From positions 186,001-250,000 of the forward strand of contig MCFL01000008.1 of assembly GCA_002102555.1 (NCBI GenBank): a DNA stretch of 64,000 nucleotides, written 5' to 3'. Both the position numbers and the translations under genes were made by a program. Source of the stretch: Catenaria anguillulae PL171 (Eukaryota; Blastocladiomycota; Blastocladiomycetes; Blastocladiales; Catenariaceae). Below, piece by piece: positions 61,676-64,000 of the stretch (positions are counted from its first letter, which is position 1; every line of letters begins with the position of its first letter). The notes beneath the pieces are model-generated. The model saw only the letters and a program-made list of their open reading frames with translations, did not search any database and was not told the DNA's origin.

Positions 61676-63697
61676 ATGGAAGTGACCTCTCCCGTCCTGC
61701 CGCACCCGCTGGTCGAGCTTATCATTGCCGTGGCGGCCCTCACGGCGCCTCGATCCACAACCATTGTCCACTTGGCCCGTATATTGCCACCGACACAAGT
61801 GCCACTCGCCTACGCGACCATCTTGCGCATCGCTAACCGATACAAGGCCCCATCCGGCCTGCTTGACGACTCGCATGAGCTGATTGATCCCACTTGCATG
61901 CAGTCCATTGACCATCCTCCCAACGACATCTACTTGGGCATTGATCGGCCCATGTCCCCACACAAAGCGGCCCTCTTTCGGCCCATCTTGCTTCGCATGT
62001 TTCCGCATTTGAGCCGCATTGTACTTGCTGAATCAGAGTGCGCATTCTTGGACAACATTGTTCGTTGCTGTGCGTACATGGGCGATTTGGACTTGTTGCA
62101 GCGATTGTTGGATATGGGCGCAGATTTGATCGAGTGCGAGCGGGTCTTGGATGCCGCAAGCGAGGTGGGTCACGTCAATGTGCTGCAGTGGTTTCTGGAT
62201 TCGCATTTGGTGGCTGCAGGTACATCGTTCTCTAACGCAGCCACTGCGCTGGCCTCGCTCAACGGCCATGTTCACGTCCTTGACTGGTGGCGAACCAATG
62301 AGACAAAGGTCGGAGTTATAAGTGATGGAGACGATTTGTTTTCAAACGTGGACGTCATTTCCAGTGCATGCGCGAAATCCCAACTTGCGGTTTTGGATTG
62401 GCTCCACTCGTATTTCGAGTCCACTGGCGAAAACAATGTTGACTTCACTCCTCTGACCTATGGCTGGGTCGACGCTGCAGAGAACAACCAAGTTGGAGTG
62501 CTGGAATGGCTCAAAGCAAACAAGATTCCGTTTCCGCAATCGGGGTCGGGATACGGAATGTATTGCTGGATCGATTATGCTTGCAATGGCAAAAATGCCA
62601 GTGGGTGCATCGAAGTTCTGGACTGGTGGTACGAAAACACGAATCGCAAGCAATACTCTTTCAAGGCCATTGAATGGGCATCGGCGCTTGGTCGGCTCAA
62701 TGTATTGCAATGGTGGGCTGCAAAGGAAGATCTCGTTTTCAAGTATTCTCCAAGTGCTCTTCGCATGGCGTCCATTCACGGACATGTGCATGTATTGCTC
62801 TGGTTTGCAACCAAGGTCCCCAGCTACCATTTACTCTTTCAAAGCCCAAGTACGGTCACTTTGCCGCCACAAGCTCTCCCACAAGTGATTCCGCGCGACA
62901 TTCCGACTTTGGTGGCGTTTGGACGTACAGACTATTTGGCGAGCTTGGGATCTGTTTCACCAAACGAGGAGCTAGTCATCCAAGTGTTTGAAGCTGCGAC
63001 CTCGCATGGGCAAGTTGGCTTACTGCAGCTAAATCTCGCCGCCTGGCAGCTCCTCAATCCCCGAGATGATGGACCCAACAAGTGCGACTTGAGCAGCGCC
63101 GCAGCAAGCAATAGTGTGGCGACGCTCCTTTGGTGCGAAATGTATTTGCCTGGATGGTATTCTGGTGTTGCTCACCAAGAGGACTGGATTGAGTACGCAA
63201 CCAAGGCTATTGAATCTCAAGCCGACCTTGGTCTTTCGTGGATGTTGGATACAGGGAAACTGGATTCGGAGGCGTCTGATTTGTACTACTGTCTCAACTC
63301 TGCCTGCTTCTTGGCCGATTTGAACATGCTCAACATGATCCTGGCCAAGATGATCAAGAACAACCCGCAAGAGCTTGCACAACTCGATACGAACGATTCG
63401 TTGCTCACCATTTTGGCCTTCATGGGCCACGTCGCAGGCCTTGAATGGTGGTCAAGCAATGAATTGCCTGTTTGCAAATCAACACTGCCGATTGACTATG
63501 CTAGTCGGCGCGGCAAGCTCGCAGTCTTGGTTTGGTGGCACGCATGCTCGGATTGGCCATTTCTGTGGTCGGAAGCGGCGATTCGCTGGGCGGTCGAGTA
63601 CAAGCACACAAAGGTGATCAAGTGGTGGTTGGGATCGGGGCTGGTCAAGGATCAAGTGCTGCTTCGTCTTCTCCAAGACGGGACAAGACAAGACTGA
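61676..63697 (+). CDS. Class C WW-repeat protein, 673 aa
   Basis: Single exon, ATG at 61676. F-box-like LPHPLVELIIAVAAL (about residues 8-22), then IVHLARILPPTQVPLAYATI, the class C signature. Repeats: GHVNVLQWFL, GHVHVLDWW, QLAVLDWL, QVGVLEWL, CIEVLDWWY, RLNVLQWW, GHVHVLLWF, GHVAGLEWW, KLAVLVWW. Spacer RDIPTLVAFGRTDYL. End VIKWWLGSGLVKDQVLLRLL, almost the same as VVIWWLKSGLVRDSELLNLL in the copy at 27581. The two class C genes share motif order over their whole length and differ mainly by short insertions, as expected for an older duplication. Confidence 0.86.
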   Translation: MEVTSPVLPHPLVELIIAVAALTAPRSTTIVHLARILPPTQVPLAYATILRIANRYKAPSGLLDDSHELIDPTCMQSIDHPPNDIYLGIDRPMSPHKAALFRPILLRMFPHLSRIVLAESECAFLDNIVRCCAYMGDLDLLQRLLDMGADLIECERVLDAASEVGHVNVLQWFLDSHLVAAGTSFSNAATALASLNGHVHVLDWWRTNETKVGVISDGDDLFSNVDVISSACAKSQLAVLDWLHSYFESTGENNVDFTPLTYGWVDAAENNQVGVLEWLKANKIPFPQSGSGYGMYCWIDYACNGKNASGCIEVLDWWYENTNRKQYSFKAIEWASALGRLNVLQWWAAKEDLVFKYSPSALRMASIHGHVHVLLWFATKVPSYHLLFQSPSTVTLPPQALPQVIPRDIPTLVAFGRTDYLASLGSVSPNEELVIQVFEAATSHGQVGLLQLNLAAWQLLNPRDDGPNKCDLSSAAASNSVATLLWCEMYLPGWYSGVAHQEDWIEYATKAIESQADLGLSWMLDTGKLDSEASDLYYCLNSACFLADLNMLNMILAKMIKNNPQELAQLDTNDSLLTILAFMGHVAGLEWWSSNELPVCKSTLPIDYASRRGKLAVLVWWHACSDWPFLWSEAAIRWAVEYKHTKVIKWWLGSGLVKDQVLLRLLQDGTRQD

Positions 63698-63858
63698 CAG
63701 CGAGCATTGTCTGGATTGACCATACGGGAGACTGCCACAATACATGATGATGCTTGACTAGTACACTTAATATACATACACAGGAGAAGTTACACACGCC
63801 ACCCAACCGCCGCTACCACATCGCGCAACACCCGCTGCTTTGCTCTCACCTCCTCATC

Positions 63859-64000
63859 CTACACCGGGTCGCCCTGCAACCAAGCGCAAATCATGTGCCG
63901 CCACTCGTCCGACTTCACAATCGGCTTGGGCAACTTACGCCATCGCTCACTTGCGGTCTCGATTGAATCACATGCAACCAAAAGACACTCGAGTGCAACC
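63859..64000 (-). CDS. Unknown protein, 3' end only
   Basis: An open minus-strand frame enters from the right edge and stops at TAG (63861-63859). The last 46 residues read VALECLLVACDSIETASERW, then RKLPKPIVKSDEWRHMICAW and LQGDPV. Amphipathic and tryptophan-containing, it looks like real protein, but it is too short to identify and could be an intron-broken exon. Confidence 0.4.
   Translation of the reverse strand, partial: VALECLLVACDSIETASERWRKLPKPIVKSDEWRHMICAWLQGDPV

Noticed and set aside
1-64000. CRISPR array, rRNA operon or LTR retrotransposon
   Set aside because: No regular spacer repeats, no rRNA core motifs and no reverse transcriptase or integrase motif seen on either strand.

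Overview
The window is nuclear DNA of a zoosporic (flagellated) fungus, most likely Blastocladiomycota, a Catenaria- or Allomyces-like organism. The signs are spliceosomal GT-AG introns of about 50-100 nt, fungal housekeeping genes (mitochondrial dihydroxy-acid dehydratase, Nop58, Mcm10, a TREX-2 PCI protein, a probable Get5), and an alpha-tubulin that keeps Lys40, the residue acetylated in flagellar axonemes. The phylum is an inference. I see no rRNA, convincing tRNA, CRISPR array or intact transposon.

The window is dominated by one expanded family of ankyrin-like proteins whose repeats carry the signature GH(V/L)xVLxWW, where a normal ankyrin repeat would have GHxEVVxLLL. Each begins with an F-box-like segment (LPxxLVELIL...). 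I divide it into class A (about 690 aa, with LWWYSxDD after the F-box-like part), class B (about 620-640 aa, with FSVLNVLPxxxVPLAYAS) and class C (about 680 aa, with HLARxLPPxxVPLAY). There are ten apparently intact copies: A at 2198, 18098, 20878 and 34219; B at 11697, 44758, 46759 and 51480; C at 27581 and 61676. Five more are broken: 1880, 4910, 29873, 50818 and about 53735. All intact copies are intronless, although unrelated neighbours contain 1-5 introns.

Layout. 1-1613: 3' part of a coiled-coil protein gene. 1880-6270: class B relic, class A gene, class B relic. 7291-10813: classical ankyrin/coiled-coil protein. 11697-13556: class B gene. 13786-15981: TREX-2 PCI-domain gene with an FG-rich tail. 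16100-17153: broken BTB gene. 17418-17994: sequence bounded by a 33-bp inverted repeat. 18098-22947: two tandem class A genes separated by a GGTATC-rich spacer. 23428-27054: alpha-tubulin and MCM10, divergently arranged. 27581-31761: class C gene and a class A pseudogene. 32202-33807: NOP58. 34219-36279: class A gene. 36556-39758: kinase-like gene, small membrane protein, Get5-like gene. 40069-44304: large zinc-finger protein. 44758-53390: class B cluster interrupted by a glycosyltransferase gene. 54077-56026: ILV3. 56640-57580: chitin-deacetylase pseudogene. 57609-61042: F-box gene. 61676-63697: class C gene. The right edge clips another minus-strand gene.

The housekeeping genes do not form one pathway; they look like an ordinary fungal gene string into which the WW-repeat family has been duplicated repeatedly, leaving intact copies, truncations and nonsense mutants side by side. 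The most interesting element is that family: F-box-like plus variable WW repeats suggests a large set of ubiquitin-ligase adaptor-like recognition proteins, which is an inference.
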